Shown here: piece after piece, positions 20,562-35,400 of the stretch
Layout of the letters: every line of letters begins with the position of its first letter
Position numbering within the stretch: the stretch's first letter is position 1
NCBI GenBank assembly: GCA_008360955.1
Contig: LUCM01005592.1
Location: forward strand, 77,164-141,163
Source: Fasciolopsis buskii
Taxonomy: Eukaryota > Platyhelminthes > Trematoda > Plagiorchiida > Fasciolidae
Direction: 5' to 3'
DNA length: 64,000 nt
Program-made: the position numbers and the translations under genes
The notes under the pieces: generated by a model
Database searches by the model: none
Seen by the model: the letters and a program-made list of their open reading frames with translations, nothing else
Told to the model about the DNA's origin: nothing

Positions 20562-23500
20562 TGTACTGTATACTCCTGGGAGTTTAACGCTGCAATGGAG
20601 TTTTAATTTTCACACCAGTGCAGTCTACATAGAAAGGAATCGAACGACCAACCCGTAGAATAATGTTCTTGTCAGGGCACCATTACATAAATAACAAAAG
20701 GATAGGCCTCTTTTGCTTCCAAAACTGGCAACTTACACAGTTCACCACAATCATTCGTGATATTATTTGCTTAGTTACAATCCATCGATGAAAAGATAGA
20801 CTTGGACTCATACCACTGGAACCGCTTTGGAAACTAATGCGGTGTACAAATGATACAGTAAACGCTATTACTTTGAAGCTACTAGACAACATTCGGACAT
20901 TCACGTGATGCATGTTCGATTGACTTTAGTCCATGATGTCTCACAGTCAGTTTGATACGATTCACTTCTTTCACGAAACAGACCGAAAACGCTGTCAGTC
21001 GAGTTTGTTGCTCTAGTATGTCAGGAAATATTGCATTGTCTTACGTTACGCCACACACAGGTCCCAGTCAATTTGAATGTTGTCGTTATTATTATTCCTT
21101 TCTGCTACAGATTTCTTTTGGATGTCGGTCACAACCTTGTGATTGCGATTTTATCAATCCAGTGAAAATATTTGTATGAATTCCACAAATTTTTGCCCGT
21201 CAGCGAAGAGCTGTCGGTTCTGCGGTTGCCCACTTTCCTTCGAGAATTTTGCCTTCCTTGGTATTTTCATTCCAGATATTCATCCATCGTGGAGATTCTG
21301 CTTCTTCAAATTCGTAGAATTTTATCGTTCTTCGATATTTCAAATACCAGCTTTTCGCTTTTGTTATCACTCTCAAAACCGGGATCGAATTCCTTGCATC
21401 CTGACCGAACTGAGGTTCATGATTTTATCCATATACTACTTATTGCGCATTCATGCGTGCAGGCCTATTCGAAACGCTGGAGGGATTGGGTTATGAGCGC
21501 CCGCACAATACCGAAACCTGTCGATCGCCGTTAGGATGGCGGCATATTCCACAAAGACGGTCTTGAAGAACACGTCACATTTTCGCAAGATTCACAACCA
21601 GATACTATGAAATTGTTGCATGAAATCATTGATTGTTGTCTCTGGAGTAACTTGCGCCAAAGCTCGAAACTAACTTCATGACTAGTGCAAGTAAGAATAA
21701 GTATCTCCAGAGTCGTTATTCGATTGACTCTTCCTGTCTGCTTATGACATTGCAAAATGCTTGAAACATGGAATCGCCGACGTTGATCGGATTGGATTAG
21801 TCTTTGCGTTTTTTCCTAGCTAGTGATATTTTAAATCCAAATTTAGATGAGTCCTGTTCCCGTATGATTTTCCTAACCTAACCGAATTCATTTTGACTTT
21901 GTAAACTGTCGGACAGAATTCCTTTATTGCCATCCGCAAAGTTACCGTGGCCTTTGGTGTCCGGTAAGGCATAAACGATGAACAATTGCTGAATTGCTTA
22001 TCAAGATATGATTTCTGTTTATAAACATTTGTATGGATCAGGCTATACACGTAGATCGACATTTGTTATTCCAAATTCTATTACCAGCCATTTGGAGCTC
22101 TTGTTGCTGCACTGTATATCAATGCCCATCATAAAAATCAGCCGATGGTGTTCCCTATTTAATTAAGTTTTGTATTGCAAAAAACGAAATATGTTTACAG
22201 TTTAATTTTTGTTAATCAAAAAAAAAACCCAAATAAATCGTTATCAGAACGTGGTCGAGGCTTGCAGAGGGCTGCATTCGAGGCGGTTGACCGCCAATGA
22301 TGAGATCGGTATAACAACCTCTGGGTCAAAATACCGTGATTGTAACCACCATAGCATGCAGCAAACCAACAGGTCCCTCTCCTAGTCTTCGCCAACGGGA
22401 GCTTATGACGAAACACAGGGGTATTTACTTTTGTTGTCTTTTACAATTCACACGAATAAAGAAAGTACACTTGAAAGCCAAGTTGCTGGAAATTTATGAT
22501 GCATCTAGGTGTCTGCAGCTGCAAAACAAAACTCTCTGCCTGGCTTTTTAAGCTTCCTGGACACAATTTTTTCTGTACAGTGAGATAGTCAAAATGTACC
22601 GGAGTTAGTGCTGGTCCAGCTCATCGTCCAACATGGACTGTTGAGCTTAACACGGTAAACTATGAGCCAATTTCGGCCAAATTCTGAACTCAAGCTTGCG
22701 TCTGCCATATTATTTACTTAGATGAGAAACTAACGTGTGGGCTGAAATCTCTAGTGTTGTATTCGACGTTAAAGCAAACTGTGTCATTAACTCTTTTCCA
22801 GCATTCCACTTCAAGTACAAAAAATCATTTCTTGTCGGGTTAAACAATAAACACTTAATCACATGGGGATTAGAATCTAAATCACAAGTAATCCAGGAGC
22901 TGGCAGACGGGCCCGAGTTAAGCGCGGCTTAAATCACTACAATCTGTGCATGCTTGACAGATGCGTAAACCGATGACTTTAAACTACCGACGGAGGGTGC
23001 TTCCATTCGTGTGAGTTGCAGACAGATTGGCGATAAATTCGACTTGCTTTTGATTGCGTTTTGTTTCTTTATACTCGCCGTTGTCACCAAAGAAGAAGAC
23101 AGTTATAAACTACGGAGAAATTGTATTATGTTGATTATAACCAGGAATCTTCAGTTCTTCCTTCAGTAAATGTATTACATGTGAACGAAGTTGTAGGTCC
23201 GACGTGATCATTGAACAATTTCTTTAAACTGGGCTTAGAGAACTAAGCAACCAGTCGGATCAGATGTGGCACTAATCCGGTGGCCGAGTGGGGTGAGGAA
23301 GGGACTAACTGATGGATGTCTGAAATCCGATTGGTCAACGAAAGCTGTTTAAAAATTTTGTATTTTTATCATCAGTACTGTTCAACTCGTTAGACGATAT
23401 TCAAGGGCTGGGACTGTCTTCAAACTGTGCATCTGTTTGAGTATGTTGTCTTTCATCAATAGAAAAACCAGTGTGAACACGATTATCTCATAAACAAGCC

Positions 23501-24065
23501 GGTTCTTAGTATTTCATCCTCATGGATTTCAATAGACCTTTTATACTGTGACGCTCTAAATTCTTTTCACACACCGAACGGTTTTGGGGTGGCGATTAAA
23601 GAATAAATTGCTAGGCTGTGGAGCTCCCGTTTTTTGTATACTTGTTCAACCGTTCACCTGCTGGGAATGCGTACATAAACCGCGCAACCAGGCGCCTGAC
23701 CTAACGGGTCCGTGAGCATCTTCTAGTTTGAATGAACGCTGCAGGAAGCAAAAAATTTACCAGCGCAGTTCGTTCGTACATCGTTGAGTCAAACCTTTGC
23801 GTGAATGTGTTTGCTAGACTCACGAAATTTCACATAGGCACTTAAGGTTGCTTAATTTTCGAGTGCTCTCAATTACGGGAGCTGTGAGCATCTGATCACG
23901 CGGTTCTTTTTAATACTCCCAAAAGAGATTTGTTCGAGCATTAAAGCTCCTCTGGACCACTCACGAAGAGTTAAGCTAAACACAACCACTTTTGGGATCC
24001 GCATTTAGATTTAGATCAGGTGTATTAACCTTCTCCTTTTTTACAATTTTGACTCATTCATTTCA

Positions 24066-24083
24066 TTCACACACACACACACA
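24066..24083. repeat. (CA)n microsatellite
   Basis: About nine CA units, directly visible. Confidence 0.9.
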
Positions 24084-25839
24084 CTCTCTTTCGTTGTCCC
24101 AGTTGACACTGGTCCAATATAAAGTTGTGCGCCATGGCACGATTATGAATCCCGACGAATGTGTTCTTTCCGGTGAATTTGTAAACCAGTCTTACTGGTT
24201 GTTTTGAACTCGAAAAGCCTTGTAATTTATCGGTGATTTTTCCCGATCGCAGACGGGTTCATGATGCTGAACCGAGAGCTGGTGTCATTAAATTGACCAG
24301 TGCAGTTGTCGGCCGCATCGGAATAGGATGATCGTAAGACGCGTTGGAGTTGCCATATCAGACTCAGTGTTACTATTTCCAAGAAATTACGGTGAAACAC
24401 TCACAACACGTGAAGTTCTGATCGTAAGTCTTTGAGATTCGAAATCGAAAACGAAATTTGCATCTCCCATACAAAATCCGATGAAGGAGGTATCCTGCGA
24501 TGGCGAACCAACCAGAGATTATCCGGTCTGTCGAATGAACAAACGGCTCGTAACAATCGACCTCGGTACAAATAACAACAGAACGTGAATCATTAGGTCC
24601 CCATTAAATATTCATTGAAGAACAAGAACATTCTCCCATCCGAGAACTTTTTTTGCGAATGTCTTCAATGTCACATACGAGAACAATGTGCATTTGGGTT
24701 TGTTTAGCACACAGATAATTCTTAATCCATAATTTGGTTTGAATCGGTGCTTCAGTTTTGGAGTGAAAAACAATATTTTGTCCAAAAGTAGCTGTAGGTT
24801 TGACGATTTGCATTTAAGCACAACTTCTGCAAGGTGCCTTATGAGTGACCGGTCATGCAAGTCGAACATTTCATCACAGTTGAAACTCTGCCAACTGTTA
24901 GTGATTTCCTTCATATCAACTTTACCCTCTATGGCATTCCTTTCCTCCACTGGATTTTGGAGTCTGGCAACTGTTGAGCCCTCCCTCTAATTCACTGTCC
25001 CTAATTGGGGAATCTAAGCTAAAAGAAGGCCTCTCAAACGATGCACAGAAAGCTGTGCAACCTAATTCCTTCCAGTGAGAATGAAATTTAGGTCACTGAA
25101 CTGTGAACTCACTGAGATCAGACTAATCGATCCAAATATTCGCACCTAATTCCCTATGCCAGTCAAAGGAATTTCCCGGTGCACACTTCAGTTGTTGTCT
25201 TTGAATAGGCACAACAAGATTTAATTTGCCGTGCTGAATCGGGGTCGATGCTGTCAAACATTGTCAAATGAGGTATAGAAAAACCGCAAGATTATCGTCC
25301 GGGATTACTGGAAATCTGTTCTGATTACATTGTTTAGATTCTTGTGATGGCCGTTAAAATCTTAGCAGCTTTAGTTGCTTTGTATTCGATGCCAGTTGTA
25401 CTTTTAGTAAAAATCATGGTGAGTTTAAGAGCCGACCACCAGGGGACATTCCCACTAATACCGAGCGTTTGTATTTCGTTCATTCAAAGTATAGCGAGCC
25501 TAAGTTCTACTCTGTGATCTCAGGCGGAAGATATTTAACGTCATAAACTCCATTATATGCGATTTCGGGATATGCGTTTGTTTTCATTTTCAGCAAATTG
25601 CTCAAATTTGGCTATTCCTTCTTAGCACTGTTTATTCGAAAGAGGTGAAGAAACCGAGAACCGATGATAGGTCGATGGCTGTTATGGATGATGACTAAGC
25701 AGGCGCTTTTGTGCCGCAGATTTTAATTCTGTTGTTGTTTTTCACAAAAATCTAAGCATTTTGAGACATTTTGAAATTGATGTTATCTTAAATTTTCCGC
25801 GGTTGAAAATTTTTAAATTGCCCCAAAGCGATTCACAGA

Positions 25840-26200
25840 ACCTCGTTCCGTGATTGGCTGTTTCCCCTGTCGATCAAGACCACCCCACAAAAATATATAA
25901 ACGACAGGGCTCACCTGTATTCTGACTTGTATTGGTGGGTTACCGCTAAAGGCGCGGTTATTCTGTGTCGGTCTTCCCTCTTTCGCTAGCGGGTTGGGCT
26001 AGCTGTTCGAAGTCCGCAGTTTGTTTCTGAGCCACCGCCCATTGGAAGGGCTACCTGACCCATTCCATTCCGTTGTGCGACTACGGAACCTAAAGGCTCA
26101 AGCCTGAATCGTGGTGTTTCCAACTTCAGTGTGGGTTAGTGGGTTGCTTGGACGTAGGGTTTAAGTTATTGTACTATTGTGTGACGTCTAGTGTTGGCGC
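25840..26200 (+). promoter_or_regulatory. Candidate TATA promoter and leader (gene or LTR)
   Basis: ATATATAAACGACAGG at about 25893-25908 is the best TATA-box match in the window. It is preceded by TGATTGGCTG (an inverted CCAAT box, ATTGG, at about 25852) and followed about 30 nt on by a plausible initiator (TATTCTGACTTG). The next 250 nt are more GC-rich than the surroundings, as in a retroviral-type R/U5 leader or a first exon. A short frame (26191-26418) follows, without recognised domains. A second LTR was not found in the window, so LTR status is unproven. Confidence 0.35.
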
Positions 26201-26419
26201 TTTGTGATTCAGTGTTATGGATTGATCGGTCTATCTGGGGGAACTCAGCGATAAAAAAGAATGAAGGTTTCGAATGCAAGAACTTCATTTACTGCGGTCG
26301 TCAGTATTACCTTTTGTCCCCAGTCGCCGCTAGCGAGGATCTCGCAAATATCAAATCTGATCTGCAGGAAACATTCCCCTGCCTGAATGTCCGTGCATTT
26401 TTCCATTTCCTCCACTGAC

Positions 26420-29400
26420 CATATCGAACCATCTTCCAGCCATTTCTTGCCTTAATGAACAGCGTACAACTGAGCAATCCTTCTGTGGCCGTGGGTGAAC
26501 CAACACCACACCAATTTAACCCATTCTTATGCAGCGTCACGTCTAGGGATTAAACTCTAGTGACCATTACCTTACACTTAACCTGTAGATTACTGACCAA
26601 ATCTTCTTAACAAATTCTACCAGTACTAAGAAAATAACAGTGCTTAAACGCCGAACATCCTCGTAGATTTACCCTCGGCGGTCGTCCCTTTGAGCTATGC
26701 GCCCGCAGCAATTTTACCGTTGTCATGCACATTCGATCTCTGATCGATAACAGGACGTAGCTTCCATGTTCTGGTAATTTTAGTGGTAGTGTTGAAGGTC
26801 TCTATTGGGACTGATGTCCACAGACCAGAGACTGGGCAAAAACAAAAGCCGGCATGCAACAACGCACGATGTGAGTTCAAGAGTGTTACCAATAATGATC
26901 GTCAATTCTCGATTGGTTCCCGCCATCAGTGGACGATGGCAATATGATTATTTTTGAGTCTAACACTGCGAAGGAGAAGAACGGCGCCAAGTGAGCCGAA
27001 GTCCGTCCATCACAAGCAGTTTTCCGGTCTAAGAAACTCGAGTAGGGGAATCAGTGTTGCGGAATCCCATCGGCGAAGAAGGAAAATTGGAATCCAATGT
27101 TCCGATCTGTCAGCGTTAGGTAACTTAGTTGGGGTTTAAATATTCAACACAGGACACAGCATCCGTTGAACGTACACTTCTGAGTATTTGGGATAGGCCT
27201 CAATAGAACTCCTCTTACAATTCAGGAGGACTTCAGTCAGTGGGTGCATAAATAAATACGATGAACAAACAACTAAGCATCAGTCGACGACTATACACAT
27301 GTACACCATCATCTAACGGAATAATCTACCGACTACTGTTCACTGGGATTCAGTATAACAGGGCATCCTCAGAGAGATATCAATGCCATCTCTACCAAGA
27401 GCGTTTGAAAAGATGTCATTTGACAGGCAAAGATTGAAGTCATGGTATGAGGTTAGATCCAGGTGATCATGAGTGATTATGAAATTTGTATCTCACATGC
27501 TATTTTCGGAGACGCAACATACATCTATTCTAAGAGTTTGACAGTTTTAGCTGGAACAGTTTATTGCATTTTTTGGTTTAGCGCGTGGAATTTGGACCCA
27601 ACTAGGGGAATAAAACACTTAGATTTGGATAAAGTTGGAAATGACGATCGTCTACTGACAACCGGAAATACATCACTTACTGACAGATATACGATCAGAC
27701 TCTACTTTGAGAGTATTGAAAAGCGTAAATTGTTATCTGCTGCGCAGTGATATCGTGTGTTCCGATTAAAATTATTTCTTTTCCTCCGTTTACTCCCGCA
27801 CTTCTGAATCCTTTTGATGGTCCGAACTCTAGAGGACCGTCATATCTGAATTTCTTTTGAATGAAACAACATTGTATCGTGTTAATAACTCACGTTAGTA
27901 GTGAGGCAAACAGGATTAATCTGAATATAGATATTCATTCAGAAAGTAGTCATGGTAACTCCACTTGGTGAGTGACTTCAAAACAGAAACCACGGACAGA
28001 AAGTAATGTGGTCGAAGTTGTGTAGCACGGGAGCAAACCCCAGTGACTCAAGGGCCACTGAACGAATGAATCGACTTCCTGTTTTAATCTACTTCTGTAG
28101 ATTTGAGTAAACGAAACGAAAAACCGATGACATTAAAGCGAATTTTGCCGATTAGGCTCGAGTGATGCCATTGCAGGCGCACTAGCTGTATAATTTGGTG
28201 CGGTTTTTCACGCATTCGTTATTATCACAAAGAATGTACTTCCGAAGCTGTATTCCACGATTCAAGCTAAAACTGAGGTTTGGTCTTGGGCATAGATGTC
28301 TGACCGATGACTTTCCAATAGATGCGAGATACGGAACATACACATTTTCAATGACGGTAAATCGCTGATCCAACGTGTAAGTCTTGTCACCAGTTCGACT
28401 CAATATGCGCGGTTTTACGAAGTAGACTCGCTATCGTATCGCATGTTGACTCAATGACAAATCAAGACCGTTAAACTTTTAACCTGTCAGCTTTCTGCAC
28501 AAAACCACGAAATAGAATAGTTCACTCCAAAGAGCAACTGGTTTGTCTGTCTGTCGTTTTCTTACTATTTTGCAATGTGAATCGGAAGTTCAATTGAATA
28601 GGCGAGTCAATGTTTACGTTATGACTGTTTTATCCTGAGCTGTGTATTCGGCTGTGTAATTTAACTGTGAGATATTAAACAGATTCGCAAAGCTCCAAAT
28701 TATCATAGTAAACTGTCAACGACATTTCAATTAATGCCGAAAAATGTCGCAAGACTTAGTTAAAACTTGAATTCATTTGGGTGGACAAACGCTTATAAAA
28801 ATTTTAAGTTGATACGGTGCTATTTAGTAAAAAAATGGCAAATATGCATTAGATGACACCAAACTTTGGTCGGTATCTGATTCAAAGTCAGAGTTAGGCC
28901 AAGGTTGCCTTGTGAAATATTCTAATATCAGCGTTCAACTGTACCAGATCAGGAATCTAAGTCCGTTGTCAAGGCGCTTAAACATAGCAATAGTATAATG
29001 CAGTGGAACCTCCTATGGATTCCGTGCTGGGACTCTTACTTAACAACTGACTTTGAATGTCCGCAGTTGAAATAGTTTGAGATATAATGTGTAGGTCTGA
29101 ACTGGACGCGACGCAAGCACGGGGAACTATATCTTAGTACGCAAAATCTCATCATGAGGCGGATGATTCTTGATGCTTGGTGCAAGAGCCAAATGGCACG
29201 TGGATGACGCGCAAATCAGAACGAGAAATGGCTCAGTCTCTAAACAAATACAAATTTATCTGTTTAAATCGATCTTAACCTTACCTAAACAACAAAAGGC
29301 TAGAAACGGAGTTCGAGTATTAGCGAAGTACGTTCGATGGCCTCACGCCAGTGAAGGAGATTTATTAATGCAACAATTCCGATTAATCTATTTTCTATTA

Positions 29401-32400
29401 TTGCTTGACATATAAAGGTATATTTTGCATATATCCACAAACTCTGTGAATTTTGTTGAAATATTGTGACACAGGACAACTTTATTGATCTCCCCAAAAC
29501 ACTAGACTCATCTGAAATGAGCAAACCGTTGGTTTTTCCGACGTTCTTTTCATTAATGCAAAGTCTATGTAGCCTTTTTCTCCCAGGAGCAATGATGTGT
29601 AATTTTGGTCTTTGGGTAAAATGTGAAAAGTTTTTATCACAAAAGGTGTTCCAATCTTTCAGGTACTGGAGATTCACTTCAACCATGGACAGTGTACACG
29701 CATGCATGACTACCTTTTCGTACAAATGCTACGAAAATCCGGGGACAAATTCTTCAAACTGTCCGCATTTCGGGCGCATGTGTTTACCTTACTAGAATAA
29801 CGGATGTAATCTGCTCACTTGTACCAGACATCTCACGTTGATCGGTTGAGTAGTGTTCATTTTTATATCTGAAGTGTGCATCCTGATGCATATGGCAATA
29901 GGCAATTGATAGTGTGCAATTTCTTGAATGTTCCTATGTCCCCCAAGCGTACTGATGACAAAATGCCTTCAGCACTTTTAGGCCTTATCATGTTAATTGT
30001 TCGTTGTTTAGTTTGCGCAATATGGATACCGACAGTTGGTGTCAGGTTAAGCGTTCCGCAACAAAAACACCTACGTGGGTCACGAAGAATGTAGTATTAC
30101 AGACGCGCGTTTTACGGTACTTGCATAGCTAGTCGGTTATCACTGTTACCGGCATCTTATTACAAACTCCGAATGCTTTACTTGATTACCCTTGTGATTA
30201 CTAGTACCAGCACATTTTAGTTCCAATACGTTCGTTGCAGAATACCATTATTATTTGTGTATATTACCGATGGCATTACTGTCTTTGTGAATAATGCTAG
30301 CATTATCACCAATAAGGCCAGATTCATAATACTAGTAATTTTTGGACATTGCTCCACTTGACTTCACCGTACTTAAACGAACCGTATGGTGCCAGTTCCC
30401 TGATGGAACACCGTTATCCATGTGACGCTTTCTTGAGCTCATCTACGAGGTAGGAATTTGATTAAACATTTTGCTATGAAATGTGCACACGACAGGCCGC
30501 AAGACTGGTCAATTTTCAGTAAGAGACGTAAACAAGAGCGATGTTGAACAACTAATCTAAACTGTTCATTAAAGAAAACCAACAGATTTGAAAAACGCTT
30601 TCATGCATGTATTGCTTGGTGGTTGAAGACCGGATAATGTTCGGAATTGCTGCGCCAGTGTTTGAGTCAGGCCATCTCATACGTGATTGATCACACACGT
30701 TCAAACTAAAAGATTAATCGGTCTCGTGTATCTGGTCTGCGCAAGATTTTTTGATGCACATAGGTGATTTTCACAACAGCGTCATTTGGAAGGCGTGAGG
30801 CAGTTTGTATTGATTTATTTCGCTGAATTTAAGTCTATTTGAAAAAAAAACTTTCTAACGATTTTTCACGTTTTTGCTATCGCCGAGTACAGTGATATTG
30901 TTCGGAAAGTTGATTTTAACTTCACAATACAGCCTACGCAACTGTCTACTAATACAAACGTTCTTGAGTGTTATGTCGAGCAATTATGTCACTTTTAGGC
31001 AAATAGTGTAAGCAAGTCATCATCACGGCAAATAGACAAAAGAGGTAGTAACTATTTTTCTTCTACTTTTTTCAATGACGATTACACTGCACATTCCATC
31101 AATTTCATAAAGATTGTTAAGAACAGTATAATCTGACAAGTGAGAAATTTTTCGGCTTAGGGAAAGGCAGGATGCAACGTGTTTAACCGGTTGAATACGG
31201 CTTGTACTCATTGCAATTTCGCGCGTATAATCCCCAAAATGTAGAATCCAATAATGGTACATCTGTCATGACAATCCTCAAAGGGCCACAGTGGAAATTT
31301 CTGTCCAAGTGACAGTTTGTCCCGGTTTGTTTTGACCTTGTAACGTTAGGGCAAAGCAAATCCGTGTAAGTGTTAACTCACGTCTAGGTTTTTGCAAATA
31401 TCGAGAAATTACGAATATGTTCGGTAGAACGGGGCAACTCAATTCCCGAACGTTTAGATGCATACACAAACTCCGGTTTTCCTAAAGTCTCAGCGAGGAG
31501 ACAAAAAGGGAACAATCCCTCATCTAGGATACGGAAACGGAAAGTAATTCCACACAATGAGTTCTTCGTCACTCACAATAATATTACACCCTCCCCTAGA
31601 GACTCTGTCGTATTTTGTACTTTAGATTAATAGAATTCAGTCACGTGAATGGTCATCCTTCTAGGAAAACAAAATAGCAAATGAAGATGGTCCTTTTACA
31701 GCAGCCTCCGATCACATGTGATCTGTGGCTGAGTTCATACCAAATCGCAGATAAAAGTTAGGTCGAAATGTTTTCAGGCTGTACGCGACACGAGGATTAG
31801 TACAAGTGTACGAATCCGGGCGAATGATGGTGTGATTGCAGTGTTCCATGTCCGGTTAGAAATGGTTTCCGAATACCAAATTCCAGCTCAGATGATGCAT
31901 TTATGTATAAGGTAGACCAAATCACCTTTGCAAAATGAAGTTCGTATATGTGGGCAGGTGTTCCTCGTAATTGATGACAATACATTAGGTTGAGAACTTC
32001 CGATAGAGAACCACTCGTATTTCCAGTAGCGCAAGCCTCGCCGACCTGCAGATGTTGAGTCCGTATATCGCATGTTCGTTTAAAAGAATGACAGTTATTT
32101 TAAGTAAACTTCGAGTGTCCACTTTTTTCCTTCTTCATTTGATACGCAAACCAAACGCGTATTCGCTCGCTTTTTTGAACATAATAGTTTGGATGCATCA
32201 GAAAAAAGGGGATACCAAAATTTTCTAACGTGTTGAATGCCAAAAAGGGATGGTTTGGGAATTTCGTGAGTGAGCAAATTATTGCTGAAAGCCGATCAGA
32301 TGGAGAGCTTTATCTCGTCTCTGGATTTGACAGAAAGAAAAAACGTGAAGTAGTCTTTACACTTAGAAACTGAAAGTATGCAGATATGCCTAATTCCCGA

Positions 32401-35400
32401 CGAATAGCTAACTGACCATTAAATATTTAAGGGTCTGATTTACTCGTTATCGTGTAAGTAACACTAATTGAATTGTACATTTTAGGAGAGTGCAAAGAAA
32501 GGCACTTTTGAAAGTGTCATAACGATAATCTGATTAGTACGTGTATTGCCTTTGGATTGCACCAGTCAGTTGCAATACAAAACGTATCAGAAAAAGTAAG
32601 CATGTGGTTAATAGCCAGGTCACACGCATCGTGATTGGCGAATTTCGCTACCTCCAATCACCCACCCTAATTTGAAGTGGTTAAAGCCGAATTCAGGTGC
32701 ATCAATAAAATATTGATCTGCTGAACAGATGAGTAAAAGAATTTACGGAATGCGCACGGTGATGCCCAAGGGGAATGGAAGAAATTAGTTCATCACTCGT
32801 GCTCATATGAACCTAAATTTGATCAAACGAAGTTTGGCTTGGCAAGAACTGGTAGAATTGTGAAAAATTTGGTGCTTTCAATTGGATGTGAGTACGCGCA
32901 TGGACTACTAGGCCAGCCTCGAGTGTGTCTGAACATTCCGTTGACAGTATCGTTGAATGTTAGTCCTAATTTGAGCTTGTTTCGTCTTGTTTTTTATTAT
33001 GAGAACCAAAATGTTGAGGTAATGAAAACTGAAATTCTAGCAAAATGATTATAGCGGTATTCATCAGAGAAAATCAACGTATCAGTGCACTACCTGTGCA
33101 GCACAACGTTTGGTCGAATTTATGAAAGAATTTGTTCAATGGTTGATAGATCTGGACTATTCTCGGTGTGGGAACATTGTTTGAGCCCTGGTTTAAGAGC
33201 CCAGGCAGTAGAAATGATCAGACCAGGATTGAAACGTCGACAAACCAATCGGCCGGCACAAGGGCTCCAGGCGTGACAAAGAAAGCTAACCAAAACTCTT
33301 CCTACGAGACTTGTTCGCATTTGGTCAAACCCAACTAACCGACTGATCAACCGCAGCAAACGATGAGAAGCATACTAGTGTTGGTAGCTCCCACACGGTT
33401 TGGTCAGAATGGGTTGATTTGTGAACAATCACAGCTAACCGAAGGTGTGAACACCAAGGCCTAACAAAATAAGTCCATAATTTGACTGTGCTTCACGTGA
33501 ACCTATTCGTGGCATCGAATTTTTGTTAATAAACGAGAATTGCAGCAACTTGCCTCAAGGCAATGGACTGATGCGGAGTAAAAAGCGGTGTAAGCTGCAG
33601 GTTTGAGCCCAGAAGAAGAAATCGTCGAGCGAGTGTTTTCTGCTAGTATTATTTGGACTAAAGTTAAGAGACTAAGTATATTCTGAAAATAAAAATTATG
33701 CGCGATAGAATATAAACTCGGAAAAACTTCAAAGGGAGTAGGTCGATGAAAGGGTGCTTGGGAATATAATTTACACACCATCGATCCTATTCACGATGAA
33801 ATCCTTTTGTCAGGCAAATCACCTCGGATGCAAAATATTGAAAAATGTCTGAAAACATGGCTGAACTTGAATGGCTTTCCAGCTAAGACTAATCCTACTC
33901 TAAGTATCCCATTTTATGCGTGTAATCGAGAACGGTTAACGAATTACTTATAGTCCGTTTTCTGGCATGTTCTGTTTGGCATATTATATGAACGGAACAT
34001 GGTGATGTCATTTTTATGGAAAATAGTCATTTTTTTGAAAATTATCGTCGAAATGCTTCTTGCTAGAGTCTATCCGTGAAGTCTATCAAGAAGTACGCAA
34101 TTTCGCCACTTCTTTTGTTCACTATTTTGGTCGTAAGCATCCTCTCAACATTTGCCTGAAAATTTCCAATGTGGCTTTCCGGTCTTAAATAATATCTCAC
34201 CAAATGTTATGCACGGAACATAATGTTTGTCAATATTATACCATCCAGACCCCGTTAAATTCATCACATGACAGTTGCTATTCGATAGTCATAAGCTTGC
34301 ACCCAATTTCATCCAAATTCTCGCACACTGCAGTCTTTATCTTATCTTGTCATTGACATGAATGCAGTAATACCGCATTCTCTGCACAACACGGGAAATA
34401 GAAGCTAAGCAGAACAAAATAGTGCTCGTTAGACAAGCTCATGTGATTTTTCAAGAATTGAGTTATTATTTGTCGAAGTTTTTTCTGGACGAAATTCAGT
34501 ACTTCAGATTACTAAATCATTGATCTATTTCATTTCACCCAGTCATAAAGTGGTTCCATGTGCTGTGTGCCATTACTACTGGCAATAACGAGGATGTGTA
34601 CTTGTTTTTTATGCAACAAATTTGTAATAGGCCTGGAAAGAAACTGCGGTCATTCAAAGGCTGCCAAATGAATGAATGATCGGGGTTGGATTGATTCAGA
34701 CGCGCAAAGTGAAATCCAAGCTGCCCAATCATACTTTGTTTACCGTCGCCGGTCCAGCCTTAGCTGCCCACTGCAAACCTAGTAATCATGACACATCTGT
34801 TAGAACAGGACCGTAGGGATTCAATGGAACCGGGAAATAAACATCCATCATGACACCAACGCACCTCCCAATCATCGCTTAGACTCGAGTCCGAAAAGTG
34901 AATGTCAGTGTATCGAGTATTTCAGTGGCCACACAATCCGGAATTGGTATTTCCCGACTAGATTCCTTTTACTGCATCTCACAGTTACCAACACATGGAA
35001 TTTATAGTCCAGTTATTACGTCCGTATATTAATTAATGTTCTTATCATACGATTAAAATGTTGCCTACACTGTGCCCAAATCTTCTGCAAAGCGTAATGA
35101 CAAATTAAGGCCCACATGGTTTGACAGTTGTATGCGTTTACCATTAGTCCGGATAAGTTGGCCGTGTTAGGATGTTTGAACAATTTACTCCACCCCGAGT
35201 GTAAGTTATTTTCACACTCTAGTTATGATGGGTATACACAAAAAATAATTATTACTGTCATATGTGATGAGATAGCTGTACCTTTTTTCTGTTTTTCCAG
35301 GGTTCTAAGCACTGATATCATTCAACTTATCACTTTAATAGCGAGCAGATATAGTCCATGTCCTATCTAGAATTTACTCTTTGATTACGATGCAATCATT

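Larger units (their letters stand above)
18740..25830. other. Long intergenic stretch, no recognised gene
   Basis: Seven kilobases with no supported gene. Overlapping frames at 21143-21534 (about 120 codons) and the - strand frame 24612-24950 are the longest but show no known domains. Minor features are perfect hairpins at 19408-19443 (10-bp stem, 16-nt loop) and 20537-20561 (8-bp stem TCTGCGCT/AGCGCAGA), a (CA)n run at 24066-24083, and a tRNA-like A-box segment without B box near 23280. Confidence 0.45.

Noticed and set aside
21143..21534. Two overlapping 117-120-codon frames
   Set aside because: Neither resembles a known protein, and the frames compete on the same strand.
23278..23345. tRNA-Ser/Leu-like gene start (GGTGGCCGAGTGGGG)
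   Set aside because: Only an A-box-like segment; no B box, acceptor stem or anticodon arm.
24612..24950. 112-codon minus-strand frame
   Set aside because: No recognised family and a competing frame on the other strand.
26660..26720. tRNA-like A box on the minus strand (GCATAGCTCAAAGGG)
   Set aside because: No B box follows and no cloverleaf is apparent.
29300..29795. Overlapping 141- and 109-codon frames on opposite strands
   Set aside because: No motifs, no splice signals, and mutual overlap; chance frames are expected in 64 kb.
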